DNA from: JANWHF01 sp036276235
GTDB lineage: Bacteria > Planctomycetota > Phycisphaerae > Tepidisphaerales > Tepidisphaeraceae
Length of the DNA: 51,090 nt
Assembly (NCBI GenBank): GCA_036276235.1
Contig: DATBDZ010000367.1
Span: 1 to 51,090, forward strand
Direction: 5' to 3'
Below, in pieces: positions 33,656 to 45,820 of the stretch. Under the pieces are notes generated by a model. The model worked only from the letters and a program-made list of their open reading frames with translations, had not been told where the DNA came from and ran no database searches. Both the position numbers and the translations under genes were made by a program. Numbering within the stretch: the stretch's first letter is position 1; each line of letters starts with the position of its first letter.

Positions 33656-34753
33656 TCATGCGGCGGCTTCCGGGGGCTCTTGAGCCGCCTGCGCGACAGC
33701 CGGCTCCGGCTCGCCGACGGATGCCTCGGCGGTGGCGCCTTCGTCGGAAGGGGCGCTTTCGCCGGACGGGCCGGCATCGGTGTCGGTGATGACTTCGTCC
33801 AGTGCCGCGCCGCTGGCGGCACGCATCTCTTCTTCCATGCCGCGTAGCAGATCGAGATTGGTCTTGAAGATTTCCAGCAGGACGGCGTTCTGCTCCTGCT
33901 TCTGGCCGCCCATATCACCGCGATGGCGTCGCGGACCCACTCCGCCGCCGCCGCCCGAGCCGATGTTGCGGATCGCCGCCTGCATCGAGGCCAGCGATCC
34001 TTCGAACTGCTTGATGATTCCCGCGAGCCGCCCGATCTGCTTTTCCAGCGATGTATTGGTGGCGCTATGCTGGCTGGTGAGATTGCGCGTGTCCTTGAAC
34101 AGCTCGTTGATCGCATCGGCGACGCGCTCGCGCGTGGCGGTGCTGCCTTCATCATTCACCAGGCTTTGCGCGATCGCGGTATCGACGACCCGCGCGACGT
34201 TGCGGCGGATCTTATCGCGATCGATCACCCACACCTTTTTCCCGCGGTAGCGGTCGGTGAGGGCGTCGAAATCGATCTGCGAGCTGGCGCCATCAAGCGC
34301 GCCTTCGAGGGCGTTGTCGAATTGGCGCTTGGGCTCAGGCCCTGTATCGCCGGCTCCGGGATGCGGCTGCTGCGGGGGAGCCGCCGGCGCGGGAGTGCCC
34401 GCGTTGACTGCAAAGGTTCCCGGCGGCGGTGCGGCTGCTTTGGTCGGTGAAGATAATGTCGAAGGTGCCGGGGGAGGCGGCGGCGGAGCGTAAGATGTCG
34501 GGTTATACGGCCGCAACAACGGCTCGACCGGCTTGCTCAGCGGCGTTTCCGGTGGTTCGGCTCCAACCTTCGGATCCTTCCGCAACGCCTCGGTAATAAT
34601 TCCGTTATTGGCCAGCGCGTGGAATGCCCATTCTTCGGATTCGGCTTCCACATGCCCTTCGCAGGGCTTTCCGGTCGACCGCATTAGTCCAAGAAAGCGA
34701 TATCTCACGGCTGGCAATTCCCGGTTGAGGACCTTCAGGTATATCGTGTGCAA
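33656..34753 (-). CDS. Proline-rich/coiled-coil partner protein of the MamK-like actin
   Basis: 365 residues, unknown family. Residues 15-57 (VRYRFLGLMRSTGKPCEGHV...ANNGIITEAL) resemble the short N-terminal module of type II secretion F-type proteins. A long Pro/Ala-rich linker spans about 65-140. A helical domain follows (about 155-330) with DRDKIRRNVARVVDTAIAQSL, heptad-like LEKQIGRLAGIIKQFEGSL, a Gly-rich break and KTNLDLLRGMEEEMR. The C-terminus is acidic and Ala/Glu-rich. There is no signal peptide or membrane segment. Position and strand make it the first gene of the actin operon, so an adaptor or regulator of filaments is the natural guess. It could also be a cargo or scaffold protein. 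Confidence 0.75.
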   Translation of the reverse strand: MHTIYLKVLNRELPAVRYRFLGLMRSTGKPCEGHVEAESEEWAFHALANNGIITEALRKDPKVGAEPPETPLSKPVEPLLRPYNPTSYAPPPPPPAPSTLSSPTKAAAPPPGTFAVNAGTPAPAAPPQQPHPGAGDTGPEPKRQFDNALEGALDGASSQIDFDALTDRYRGKKVWVIDRDKIRRNVARVVDTAIAQSLVNDEGSTATRERVADAINELFKDTRNLTSQHSATNTSLEKQIGRLAGIIKQFEGSLASMQAAIRNIGSGGGGGVGPRRHRGDMGGQKQEQNAVLLEIFKTNLDLLRGMEEEMRAASGAALDEVITDTDAGPSGESAPSDEGATAEASVGEPEPAVAQAAQEPPEAAA

Positions 34754-34976
34754 CGCACAAAGCGAAGCAAATTTCCCGGTTTCCGACGATTATTTCTTCC
34801 GGCCAATCATCAGAGCGGGCTTGAATTCAATCGGTGCATTGACGACACCGCTTTACTGGACCATACGGTTTGATCGACGTCACGGGCAAATCCTAATCGA
34901 GAATCCGCCGCGGCGCGAAGGCCTAAATTGCTCAACTCGCTAAACGATTTTTTTCACCGTTCGCACCCAACCCCTA

Positions 34977-35162
34977 TTACTTACGCATTCGAGCGCCCAC
35001 AGTCCATTTCATCGCTGCTTTCTTAACATCCGATAAATACGATTCATTCGGCCCTGCTGCAATACGCGTAAGATCCGCCTTGGCGGACAAGGATTGCGTG
35101 GCCGCGCCAATTCCGTCCGCCAAGGTGGACCCTACAAAGCCGATGTCGCTGGCAATATTCAT
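34977..35162 (-). CDS. Small hypothetical protein overlapping the esterase stop
   Basis: 61-residue frame from ATG 35162 whose start overlaps the esterase stop as ATGA, a classic translational-coupling arrangement. Sequence MNIASDIGFVGSTLADGIG... with a basic C-terminus; no known domain. Support is the overlap and clean length only. Nothing further is recognised from 34754 to 34976. Confidence 0.4.
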   Translation of the reverse strand: MNIASDIGFVGSTLADGIGAATQSLSAKADLTRIAAGPNESYLSDVKKAAMKWTVGARMRK

Positions 35163-36067
35163 TTGGCCGGCTGGGCAAATCCGTGCTTGGCCAGCCACAA
35201 CGCCGCCTCGGCCGGCCAGGTGCCGAGGATCGGATCGCTGGCCCCGATGCCAAACCCATGGCGGCCATGCTCGAACAAGTGCAACTCGACCGGCACCTTG
35301 TTTTTCAGGCAGGCCAGCGTGAATTCGATGCTGTTTTGCACGGGTACCGTCGCATCGTCGGCAGTGTGCACCAGAAAACACGGCGGCGTTTGCGGCGTCA
35401 CCTGCTTCTCATTGCTGAGCAACTCGACAAGCTTTTCATCGGGCATATCGCCCAGCAAATTCTTCCGCGAGCCTTTGTGAACGTAAGGGTCGCTCATGCT
35501 GATGACCGGGTAAACCAGGATCGCCAGATCCGGGCGCGAACTGGCGCGCTCGATCGCGTCGGCATTGTTCGCATCCCCCAGATCAAAATGCGTGGCGGCT
35601 GTAGAAGCCAGATGCCCGCCGGCCGAAAAGCCAACGACGCCAATCCGATGTGCGTCGATATTCCACTTTTCGCTATTGGCGCGCATCATGCGAATCGCGC
35701 GGCTCACATCGCCCATCTCCACCGGATGATGATACTTAGGCCCCAGCCGATATTTCAGCACCGCGCCGGTGATGCCCAGCGTATTGAGCCACTGCGCGAT
35801 CGGCTGCCCCTCATGGGCGGCCAGGCCGCCGTAGCCGCCGCCCGGGCACACCACGAACGCCGCCACAGCGCCTTTCGGATTTGGCGCGCGATAAATCGTC
35901 AGCGTAGGGGTATCCGCGTCGGCGGTCCCCTTCGCGCCGGGCGCGTCGCCGTCCCATAACCGAATGAGCTGGGGCTGCGAAACATCCGTCTTCGGTTCAT
36001 CCGCCGCGCTCGCGAAGCCGCAAGCGAAGACAATTACGGTCGAGAGTGCAATCAGCCGTGTCAGCAT
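35159..36067 (-). CDS. Secreted alpha/beta hydrolase (BD-FAE/acetyl-esterase-like)
   Basis: 302 residues. ATG 36067 has AAGGAA upstream and opens a signal peptide ending FASA-AD. The hydrolase core has the oxyanion loop VVCPGGGYGGLA, nucleophile elbow GFSAGGHLAS, Asp in HTADDATVPVQNS and His in EHGRHGFG. This is the pattern of planctomycete and Bacteroidetes acetylxylan- or pectin-acetyl esterase-like enzymes encoded with polysaccharide lyases. It lies near the PL4 lyase gene but is divergent from it. Confidence 0.88.
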   Translation of the reverse strand: MLTRLIALSTVIVFACGFASAADEPKTDVSQPQLIRLWDGDAPGAKGTADADTPTLTIYRAPNPKGAVAAFVVCPGGGYGGLAAHEGQPIAQWLNTLGITGAVLKYRLGPKYHHPVEMGDVSRAIRMMRANSEKWNIDAHRIGVVGFSAGGHLASTAATHFDLGDANNADAIERASSRPDLAILVYPVISMSDPYVHKGSRKNLLGDMPDEKLVELLSNEKQVTPQTPPCFLVHTADDATVPVQNSIEFTLACLKNKVPVELHLFEHGRHGFGIGASDPILGTWPAEAALWLAKHGFAQPAK

Positions 36068-36165
36068 GGTCGGTTCCTTTCGAATCACGTGGAGATCATA
36101 ACGGAAACGTGAAGACGTGAAACGTGATGGCAACCTGACAGGTGGCCCGGGATGCGTGAGCCTTT

Positions 36166-36458
36166 AGGCGGCTACATTTCTCCCTCCTCCGGTACACCCA
36201 ACATTTTGCATCTGCGCTCTAGCTCCTTATTTTTGAGGAGGCGGTGGTTGCCGGATTTTTGTCCACAGGCTTCGCACACCGTCATGCTGAGGTACTCCGA
36301 AGCATCTGGCCCGATCGCGCAAATGGGCCAGATGCTTCGGAGTACCTCAGCATGACGGTTATCCCGAATTCTGAACTCGAAATGCAGATGGCATCTTGAG
36401 TTGGACGGTTCATGCAAAATGTCGGGAGTACCGGGGGAGGGAGAAATACCAGCCGCCT
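36166..36458. repeat. Nested palindromes (inverted repeat inside inverted repeat)
   Basis: Outer arms of about 46 nt (36166-36211, containing CCCTCCTCCGGTAC and ACATTTTGCAT) pair with 36412-36458. Inside is a perfect 35-bp stem: 36278-36312 (ACCGTCATGCTGAGGTACTC onward) with 36325-36359 around a 12-nt loop. The two families are unrelated in sequence, which suggests insertion of one into the other. Confidence 0.9.
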
Positions 36459-36610
36459 GAAGTGTCGCGCACCCCGACCTCTTCTGCGGCGATCTTCATT
36501 GGCTCAACCGCCGCATCGCAGTAGGATACCTTTATCTCGTGAATGGGCGGTTTCCCAAATCATACATTCGCGGCCAGATGCCCGCGGCGGGCGGATGTGT
36601 GGAGGCTGAT

Positions 36611-38785
36611 ATGCAAAGCATTCTGCCAGCGCGCGTAGTTATTCTTTGCGCTCTCCTCACTCTGACGTTGATGATCGGCCACGCGCGCGGCGCCGACCCG
36701 GCGCCGGTTGTTGCGAAGGCGGCGACGAATGCTCCTGTCACCGTGACCGACGCCGGCCGCATTTGGACGCTTGATAACGGCATCGTCAAAGCGTCCATCA
36801 ACAAACGCAACGGCGATCTGGAATCCCTCATCTACAAAGGCCTGGACACGATGGGGCACGATCAGGGGCGGGCGGGATATTGGGAGCAGGATCCGTCCAA
36901 CGCGCCGGACCTCAAGCAGACGATCACGATCGATCCGGCAAAAAACGGCGGCGAGCGCGCGGAAGTGTCCGTTGCCGGCAAGACCGGCGGCACTGTCATG
37001 CTCACGCCTGGCGCGCCGGGCGGCGGGACGATGTGCGATCTGGAAATTCGCTACGCCATGGGGCGCGGCGACAGCGGCGTTTACGCCTACGCGATTTTTT
37101 CGCATCCCGCGTCCTACGGCGCGATGGGCGTCGGCGAGAGCCGCTATATCACCAAGATCAATCAGGCATTTGATTGGATAACCGTCGATGCCGATCGCAA
37201 CATGCTTGAGTGTGCGCCCAAGGATTGGGGCACCGGCGTTGTCGTGCATGCGAAGGAGCAGCGGATCGTGAGCCAGGGGGTGTACAAGAATTCCGTCGAG
37301 CACAAGTACAGCTACAACGCCGTCCAGTACAAGATTCCGGCGTATGGGTGGTCGAGCACGAAGGAACATGTCGGCATCTGGTTTATCAATCCGACGATCG
37401 AGTACCTGAGCGGCGGGGCGTCGAAGCAGGAACTGGTCTGCCACTTCGGCGACAACGGAAACCCCGATCCGATCATCCTCGACTACTGGCGCGGCACCCA
37501 CTACGGCGGCGGCGCTTCGTGCAACATCAGCGCGGGCGAGCAGTGGAGCAAAGTGGTCGGGCCGATTTTTGTCTATGTGAATTCGCTGGAGAATTTCAAA
37601 ACACCCAGCACCGCCGATCTTGAGACGCTCAAGGCGACCGCCGGTAACCCGACTGTGCCGCCGGCGTGGAAGGAGAACGCGACGGCGCTATGGCAGGATG
37701 CGCTGGAGCAGGCGAAGACGCAAAAGGCGCGTTGGCCTTATGAATGGGTGAATGGCGTCGATTATCCGCACAAGGATCAGCGCGCGAACGTGAGTGGGCA
37801 GATTGTCGTAACCGATCCGCAGGCGGCGACGATGAAGCTGCCGCATCTGACTGTTGGCTTGGCCCATCCCGATTACGCCAGCGCCGGCGGCCGGCGCGGC
37901 GGACCGGCGCGCCCCGTCGATTGGACCCACGACGCCAAGTTCTATCAATTCTGGAATGACGGCGGCGAAGACGGCGCCTTCACGATCGCCAACGTCCGCC
38001 CCGGCAATTACACATTGCACGCCTTCGCCGATGGAGTGCTCGGAGAATTTACACAAACGAACATTACTGTCGAAGCCGGAAAATCGCTTGACTTGGGAAA
38101 GCTCCAGTGGAAGCCGATCCGCTACGGCAGGCAGATCTGGGAGATCGGCTACCCCGACCGCACCGGCGATAAGTTCTACAAAGGCGACGGCGAAAACTAC
38201 TGGCTCTGGGGCTGGGGCCTGCGCTATCCGCTGCTTTTTCCCAACGACATCACCTACACGATCGGCCAGAGCGATTATCACAAGGATTGGTTTTTCCAAC
38301 AGGTCCCGCACGGCGAATCAAACGCATGGCTCAACCCCGATGCCAAAGACCCCGCCAACCAGCGCTTCGGCTGGGTGAAAGCCGAATCGCTCGATACCTA
38401 TCCGCAAACCAACACCAGCGGCCCCTGGCGCATTTATGGCCGCGGCCGCGCGACAACGTGGACGATTAAGTTCAACATGGACAAGCCGCCCAAAGGCCAG
38501 GCGGCCCTTCGCGTCGCCCTCGCCGGCGCGGATGGCAACGGTGGCCTCGCGATCTCCGTGAATGGTCAAAGCGCGGGGACGATTCATCCTCTGGCGACTA
38601 ATGCCCTGCGCTACAACACCAACAAAAGCGTATGGCAGGAGCAAACGTTGATGTTCGATGCCGCCCTCATGAAGCAGGGCGAAAATCAGATGCAACTGAC
38701 GGTTCCCGCCGGCGACGTAACGACCGGGGTGGTGTATGACTATCTAAGGCTGGAACTGAACGAAGAGGCGCCGGCGAAGTCGTAA
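36611..38785 (+). CDS. Rhamnogalacturonan lyase-like protein (PL4 family)
   Basis: 724 residues with a signal peptide (about 1-28). ATG 36611 follows GGAGG. An N-terminal beta-sandwich catalytic-type domain (TLDNGIVKASINKRNGDLES, SHKxS-like regions) is followed by a central fibronectin/carboxypeptidase-like module (VSGQIVVTD...FTIANVRPGNYTLHAFADG) and a C-terminal CBM-like jelly roll (WEIGYPDRTGDKFYKGD, WRIYGRGRATTWTIKFNMD). This is the three-domain layout of PL4 rhamnogalacturonan endolyases. It cleaves the Rha-GalA backbone of pectin RG-I by beta-elimination outside the cell. The DUF1549 gene follows on the same strand. Confidence 0.88.
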   Translation: MQSILPARVVILCALLTLTLMIGHARGADPAPVVAKAATNAPVTVTDAGRIWTLDNGIVKASINKRNGDLESLIYKGLDTMGHDQGRAGYWEQDPSNAPDLKQTITIDPAKNGGERAEVSVAGKTGGTVMLTPGAPGGGTMCDLEIRYAMGRGDSGVYAYAIFSHPASYGAMGVGESRYITKINQAFDWITVDADRNMLECAPKDWGTGVVVHAKEQRIVSQGVYKNSVEHKYSYNAVQYKIPAYGWSSTKEHVGIWFINPTIEYLSGGASKQELVCHFGDNGNPDPIILDYWRGTHYGGGASCNISAGEQWSKVVGPIFVYVNSLENFKTPSTADLETLKATAGNPTVPPAWKENATALWQDALEQAKTQKARWPYEWVNGVDYPHKDQRANVSGQIVVTDPQAATMKLPHLTVGLAHPDYASAGGRRGGPARPVDWTHDAKFYQFWNDGGEDGAFTIANVRPGNYTLHAFADGVLGEFTQTNITVEAGKSLDLGKLQWKPIRYGRQIWEIGYPDRTGDKFYKGDGENYWLWGWGLRYPLLFPNDITYTIGQSDYHKDWFFQQVPHGESNAWLNPDAKDPANQRFGWVKAESLDTYPQTNTSGPWRIYGRGRATTWTIKFNMDKPPKGQAALRVALAGADGNGGLAISVNGQSAGTIHPLATNALRYNTNKSVWQEQTLMFDAALMKQGENQMQLTVPAGDVTTGVVYDYLRLELNEEAPAKS

Positions 38786-38801
38786 AGGTGAGGTCGCTAA
38801 G

Positions 38802-41042
<2,241 letters not shown>

Positions 41043-41053
41043 CGGCAGTATTA

Positions 41054-41184
41054 GAACCCTCTCCCCTGTACTTAGGGGAAGAGGGCAGGGTGAGGGGACA
41101 GCGATGCGCGAATGAGCGTACTTCGCCAATCGGCGCACCGGTCCCCTCACCCCAACCCTCTCCCCTGAGTACAGGGGAGAGGGA
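41054..41184. repeat. Palindromic CCCTCTCCCC element, second copy
   Basis: It has the same arms as 38828-38958 with an unrelated central loop. It begins about 12 bp after the DUF1549/DUF1553 stop codon and may act as its terminator. Confidence 0.9.
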
Positions 41185-41216
41185 GAACGCGCGGCCGGAT
41201 AAGTCCGGTAGTTTTG

Positions 41217-41292
41217 CGTAGAGTGTGCTTTAGCACACGCGGAACGTTCAATGGGTGGACAACCGTCCGCGTGCGCGAAAGCGCACCCTACG
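41217..41292. repeat. Palindrome of AGTGTGCTTTAGCACAC type
   Basis: CGTAGAGTGTGCTTTAGCAC at 41217 is mirrored by GCGAAAGCGCACCCTACG up to 41292. It is flanked by imperfect direct repeats of about 45 bp (CTGAGTACAGGGGAGAGGGA at 41166 and onward, and its copy at 41296 and onward). Confidence 0.8.
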
Positions 41293-41321
41293 AACTGAGT
41301 ACAGGCGAGAGGGAGAACGCG

Positions 41322-41382
41322 CGGCGGGATAAATCCCGCCCTACGCGAAGCCGCCCGATGTAGGGCGGGATTTATCCCGCCG
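41322..41382. repeat. Palindrome of GGCGGGATAAATCCCGCC type, copy 2
   Basis: Arms 41322-41344 and 41360-41382 are exact reverse complements and match the element at 21433-21492. It lies about 60 bp before the DUF1501 start. Confidence 0.9.
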
Positions 41383-41443
41383 TCTTCGTGTGGTGGTCGC
41401 GTGAGACGGACGGTTTTTGTTTCACTGGCAAAACGTGAGAATC

Positions 41444-42883
<1,440 letters not shown>

Positions 42884-42910
42884 GCGCGCGAGGTGAATTG
42901 CAGCGCCGGG

Positions 42911-43102
42911 AGATCCGGGGCGGCGCGGCGACTGCGTCGGACCGCGAAGCCCACGTCACTAGCGCCGACTCTGCCCCGGCGTGAACAACTGATTGCGCCT
43001 TTGAGCGCGAGCTGCGCCGATCCGCGCCACCCACGCCCGGTCAGAGCGGCGCCACTAGACTCATTTCGCCGCGCGATCCGATCGCCGCGCCGGCCGGGAT
43101 TC
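42911..43102. repeat. Large palindromic element P, copy A (192 bp)
   Basis: Outer arms AGATCCGGGGCGGCGCGGCG and ATCGCCGCGCCGGCCGGGAT pair. Inner arms CTAGCGCCGACTCTGCCCCG and CACGCCCGGTCAGAGCGGCG pair around a loop of about 45 nt. Copies B (45522) and C (49068) keep the arms but differ in the loop and between the arm blocks. Confidence 0.9.
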
Positions 43103-43226
43103 TTGGAGCGCATGTCGGCGCCCGGGTGCCCAACCAAGATTTAATCCCTTGACCTTTCCCCCTCGTTTTCCGAAATTATTTCCAATCCAGGACTGGTTGA
43201 CATTTCACCATGTTGGGGATCGACAT

Positions 43227-45482
43227 ATGAGCAGCCGAATAATCGAACGGCGGATTGCAGTCGGTTTCGTCTTGCTGATCGCGGGTGTCGTGGCACTCTC
43301 GTGCCCCTGGCCAACGACAGTGCATGCCCAAGCCGGGACTCCGCCGCCGGCGCCATTAGTCGATGGCCAAAAGGTTGAGGTCCGCGAGGGCGACGCCTGG
43401 TCGGCGGCGACGATCGTCAAGCATGAAGGCCGGCGCTATTTCATTCATTACGAAGGCGCGGACGCCTCGGCGGATGAATGGGTGACGACCGATCGCATTC
43501 GGATGCCTGGCGCAAGCCCAGCGACCAAGCCCGGAGCGGCGCCGGCCACGGGAGCGGCGCCAGCCAGGGGTGCCGCGCCCAAAGCGACTGTATGGAACAC
43601 GGGTCAGAAGGTCGAAGTGAAGTGGGGCGGCTTATGGCGCCAGGCGTCGATCCTCAATCGTCGTGGCGAATGGTATCTGGTCTCCTACGACCAGCGCGGC
43701 ACCAGCCGCGAGTGGGCGGAGCCGTGGAGAATTCGGGCGGTGGGATCGACGGAGGATAACATCGGCTATGCCAAGCCCAACATGCTGTCCAAGCCGACCG
43801 ATCCTCCTCCGACGCCGCAGCCTGGGCCGCCGACTGAACCGATCGGCGCGCGGCGTGGCTCGCGCGGGGGCGCGGGCGTAACAAACGATCCGGTCGATTC
43901 GACTCCCGCGGAGATGCCGGCCGAGCTGAAGCCGATCCCCGCCGATCGCGCCAGCGCGCGCACCGAAGCGTTCAGCGGCGCGGTTGGCACCGCGCATATC
44001 GCGCCCGACGCCGAGGCGCGGCCTGCAAAGGAGCTCACAACCCGCGGCATTGGCCTGGCATCGGCGTCGCCGGATGTTCACGGCGTCTTCTTCTCTTCGC
44101 CGCAAAGCGCAATCGCCGCAGTCTGCTTCGGCGTGCCAAGATCCTCCAAAACCACGCAGGTGCAGCGCATCGATCTGGTCACCGGCAAGTCGCTGGGCAC
44201 CAGCAAATTTCAGACATCCATCGAAGGCTACGCCCTGAGCCCCGACGGCAAGCTGCTGCTGGCCCGCAACAGTTTCTCCCGCAATCAGCTCGACGTATGG
44301 GACATCAGCGACTCCGGCGGCTCCGCCAAGCACATCGTCAGCTTTGTGCCGCATGAGACGGGCCCGGGCGATATCCGTTGGATGCGATTCCTGGATAACG
44401 AGCATCTGCTCACGCAGGACACGCAGGGCACCATCGCGATGTGGGAATTCCGCACGGCAAAGCTCGTCTGGTCCGGCGGCGCGCATCCGAATGTCACGCC
44501 GACAATCAGCCCCAGCGGGCGCTATATTGCAATCGGAGAAGGAAACAGCGAAATCGTCATTGCCGATGCGCGCGATGGAAGGCCGCTGGGAAAACTTGCC
44601 GCCGATCCGGCGCCGCAGTGGGTTCTGTCATTCAAGCCGGACGGCAAGCAGCTTGCCGGCATCGGCGGAGAATCGTTCTGCGCCTGGGACCTGAGCAACG
44701 GCAAGCTCGCCGCGCAGGTCACCGTGCTGGGCATGGGCGGAAAGTCGATCGACTGGGTCGATGAGGGCTTCGCGTTGGTCGATTACAGCCGTCTGGTTTC
44801 GCTGGAGAAGAAGCTGATGGTTTGGACGTATGAGCAAGCCGCCACGGGCGTCGGCTCAAGCCGCGCGGGGGCATTCGCCGGGCGATATTGGTACACGACG
44901 GCCGCCTCGCAAGCGGCGGCGGCGCTGGTGCCGATCGAGCTGCCCGACCCCGCCGCCCGGGAGGCGGCCGCCGCCGTGGATGTTGAGCATGAATTTGCCA
45001 TCCATCCCGGAATGAAGGTGAGCCTCGACGTAAGACTAAGCGGCGACGCCCGGCAAAAAGTCTACGACTCGTTGAAAAAACGCCTCGCCGACAACGGCCT
45101 GACCATCGCCGACGGCCAGCCGATGAAGGTCGTCGCCTACACCGAGAACGGCGAAGAGCACCAGATGGAATACCGCTCCTTTGGCTTCAACCGCGGCGGC
45201 CCAGGCCTCACCAAAATGAACGTGCGCGATATCAAAAACATCCTGGCCATTCAAACGCAGGATGGAAAATCGATCTGGGAGCGCCAGTCCGTCGTCACCG
45301 CTCCGTTCGGGATGACCCTCAAGCAAGGCCAAACCATCGAGCAGGCGGTCGCCGAGCATATGGTGCCCAACGCCGGCTTCTTCCAATCGCTGAACATCCC
45401 CGCGTATCTGCCAAGATCCAAGAACGGATTGGGAACATCAAAGCTGACGATCACCGGCGCGCAAGCCACGGCGGGTGGATAA
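43227..45482 (+). CDS. Secreted protein with two Tudor/Agenet-like modules and a WD40-like propeller
   Basis: 751 residues. ATG 43227 opens a signal peptide (about 1-35, ending VHAQA). Two similar modules follow: GQKVEVREGDAWSAATIVKH...EWVTTDRIR (about 46-92) and GQKVEVKWGGLWRQASILNR...EWAEPWRIR (about 125-170). They match the Tudor-knot/Agenet fold, normally chromatin-associated in eukaryotes. After a Pro-rich linker a WD40/YVTN-like beta-propeller region spans about 290-590 (GYALSPDGKLLLARNS, TISPSGRYIAIGEGN, VLSFKPDGKQLAGIGG). The last 150 residues are an unrecognised domain. It is likely periplasmic or surface-located. The binding partner is unknown. Confidence 0.8.
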   Translation: MSSRIIERRIAVGFVLLIAGVVALSCPWPTTVHAQAGTPPPAPLVDGQKVEVREGDAWSAATIVKHEGRRYFIHYEGADASADEWVTTDRIRMPGASPATKPGAAPATGAAPARGAAPKATVWNTGQKVEVKWGGLWRQASILNRRGEWYLVSYDQRGTSREWAEPWRIRAVGSTEDNIGYAKPNMLSKPTDPPPTPQPGPPTEPIGARRGSRGGAGVTNDPVDSTPAEMPAELKPIPADRASARTEAFSGAVGTAHIAPDAEARPAKELTTRGIGLASASPDVHGVFFSSPQSAIAAVCFGVPRSSKTTQVQRIDLVTGKSLGTSKFQTSIEGYALSPDGKLLLARNSFSRNQLDVWDISDSGGSAKHIVSFVPHETGPGDIRWMRFLDNEHLLTQDTQGTIAMWEFRTAKLVWSGGAHPNVTPTISPSGRYIAIGEGNSEIVIADARDGRPLGKLAADPAPQWVLSFKPDGKQLAGIGGESFCAWDLSNGKLAAQVTVLGMGGKSIDWVDEGFALVDYSRLVSLEKKLMVWTYEQAATGVGSSRAGAFAGRYWYTTAASQAAAALVPIELPDPAAREAAAAVDVEHEFAIHPGMKVSLDVRLSGDARQKVYDSLKKRLADNGLTIADGQPMKVVAYTENGEEHQMEYRSFGFNRGGPGLTKMNVRDIKNILAIQTQDGKSIWERQSVVTAPFGMTLKQGQTIEQAVAEHMVPNAGFFQSLNIPAYLPRSKNGLGTSKLTITGAQATAGG

Positions 45483-45521
45483 ATTCTTTCGGGCAAGCTT
45501 GCGACGGAAATGCGCTCCCGA

Positions 45522-45713
45522 AGATCCGGGGCGGCGCGGCGATTGCGCCGGACGGTAACGCGGCGCCATTCGCGCCGACTCTGCCCCGGCGTGGATAAAG
45601 CGTCACGCATTCGGGCGCGTTGCAGCGCCGACCGACACAATCCACGCCCGGTCAGAGCGGCGCGAACAAATCCGTTTCGCCGCGCGATCCAATCGCCGCG
45701 CCGGCCGGGATCT
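45522..45713. repeat. Large palindromic element P, copy B (192 bp)
   Basis: Same arms and same length as copy A, with substitutions mostly between the arm blocks. It lies between the convergent genes ending at 45482 and 45821 and could terminate both. Confidence 0.9.
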
Positions 45714-45820
45714 CCTAGCGCGAATTCCCCGGGCATCTTCCGGGAAAAGAACCGCCTTGACCTTCCGTTTACCAACTGCCTGCGTTGTGGCACGGCGCGT
45801 GGTGCCGAGGCTTCAAGTGG

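Noticed and set aside
42911..43102. Possible classical insertion sequence
   Set aside because: No transposase frame within or beside the element. It is too short and is palindromic throughout.
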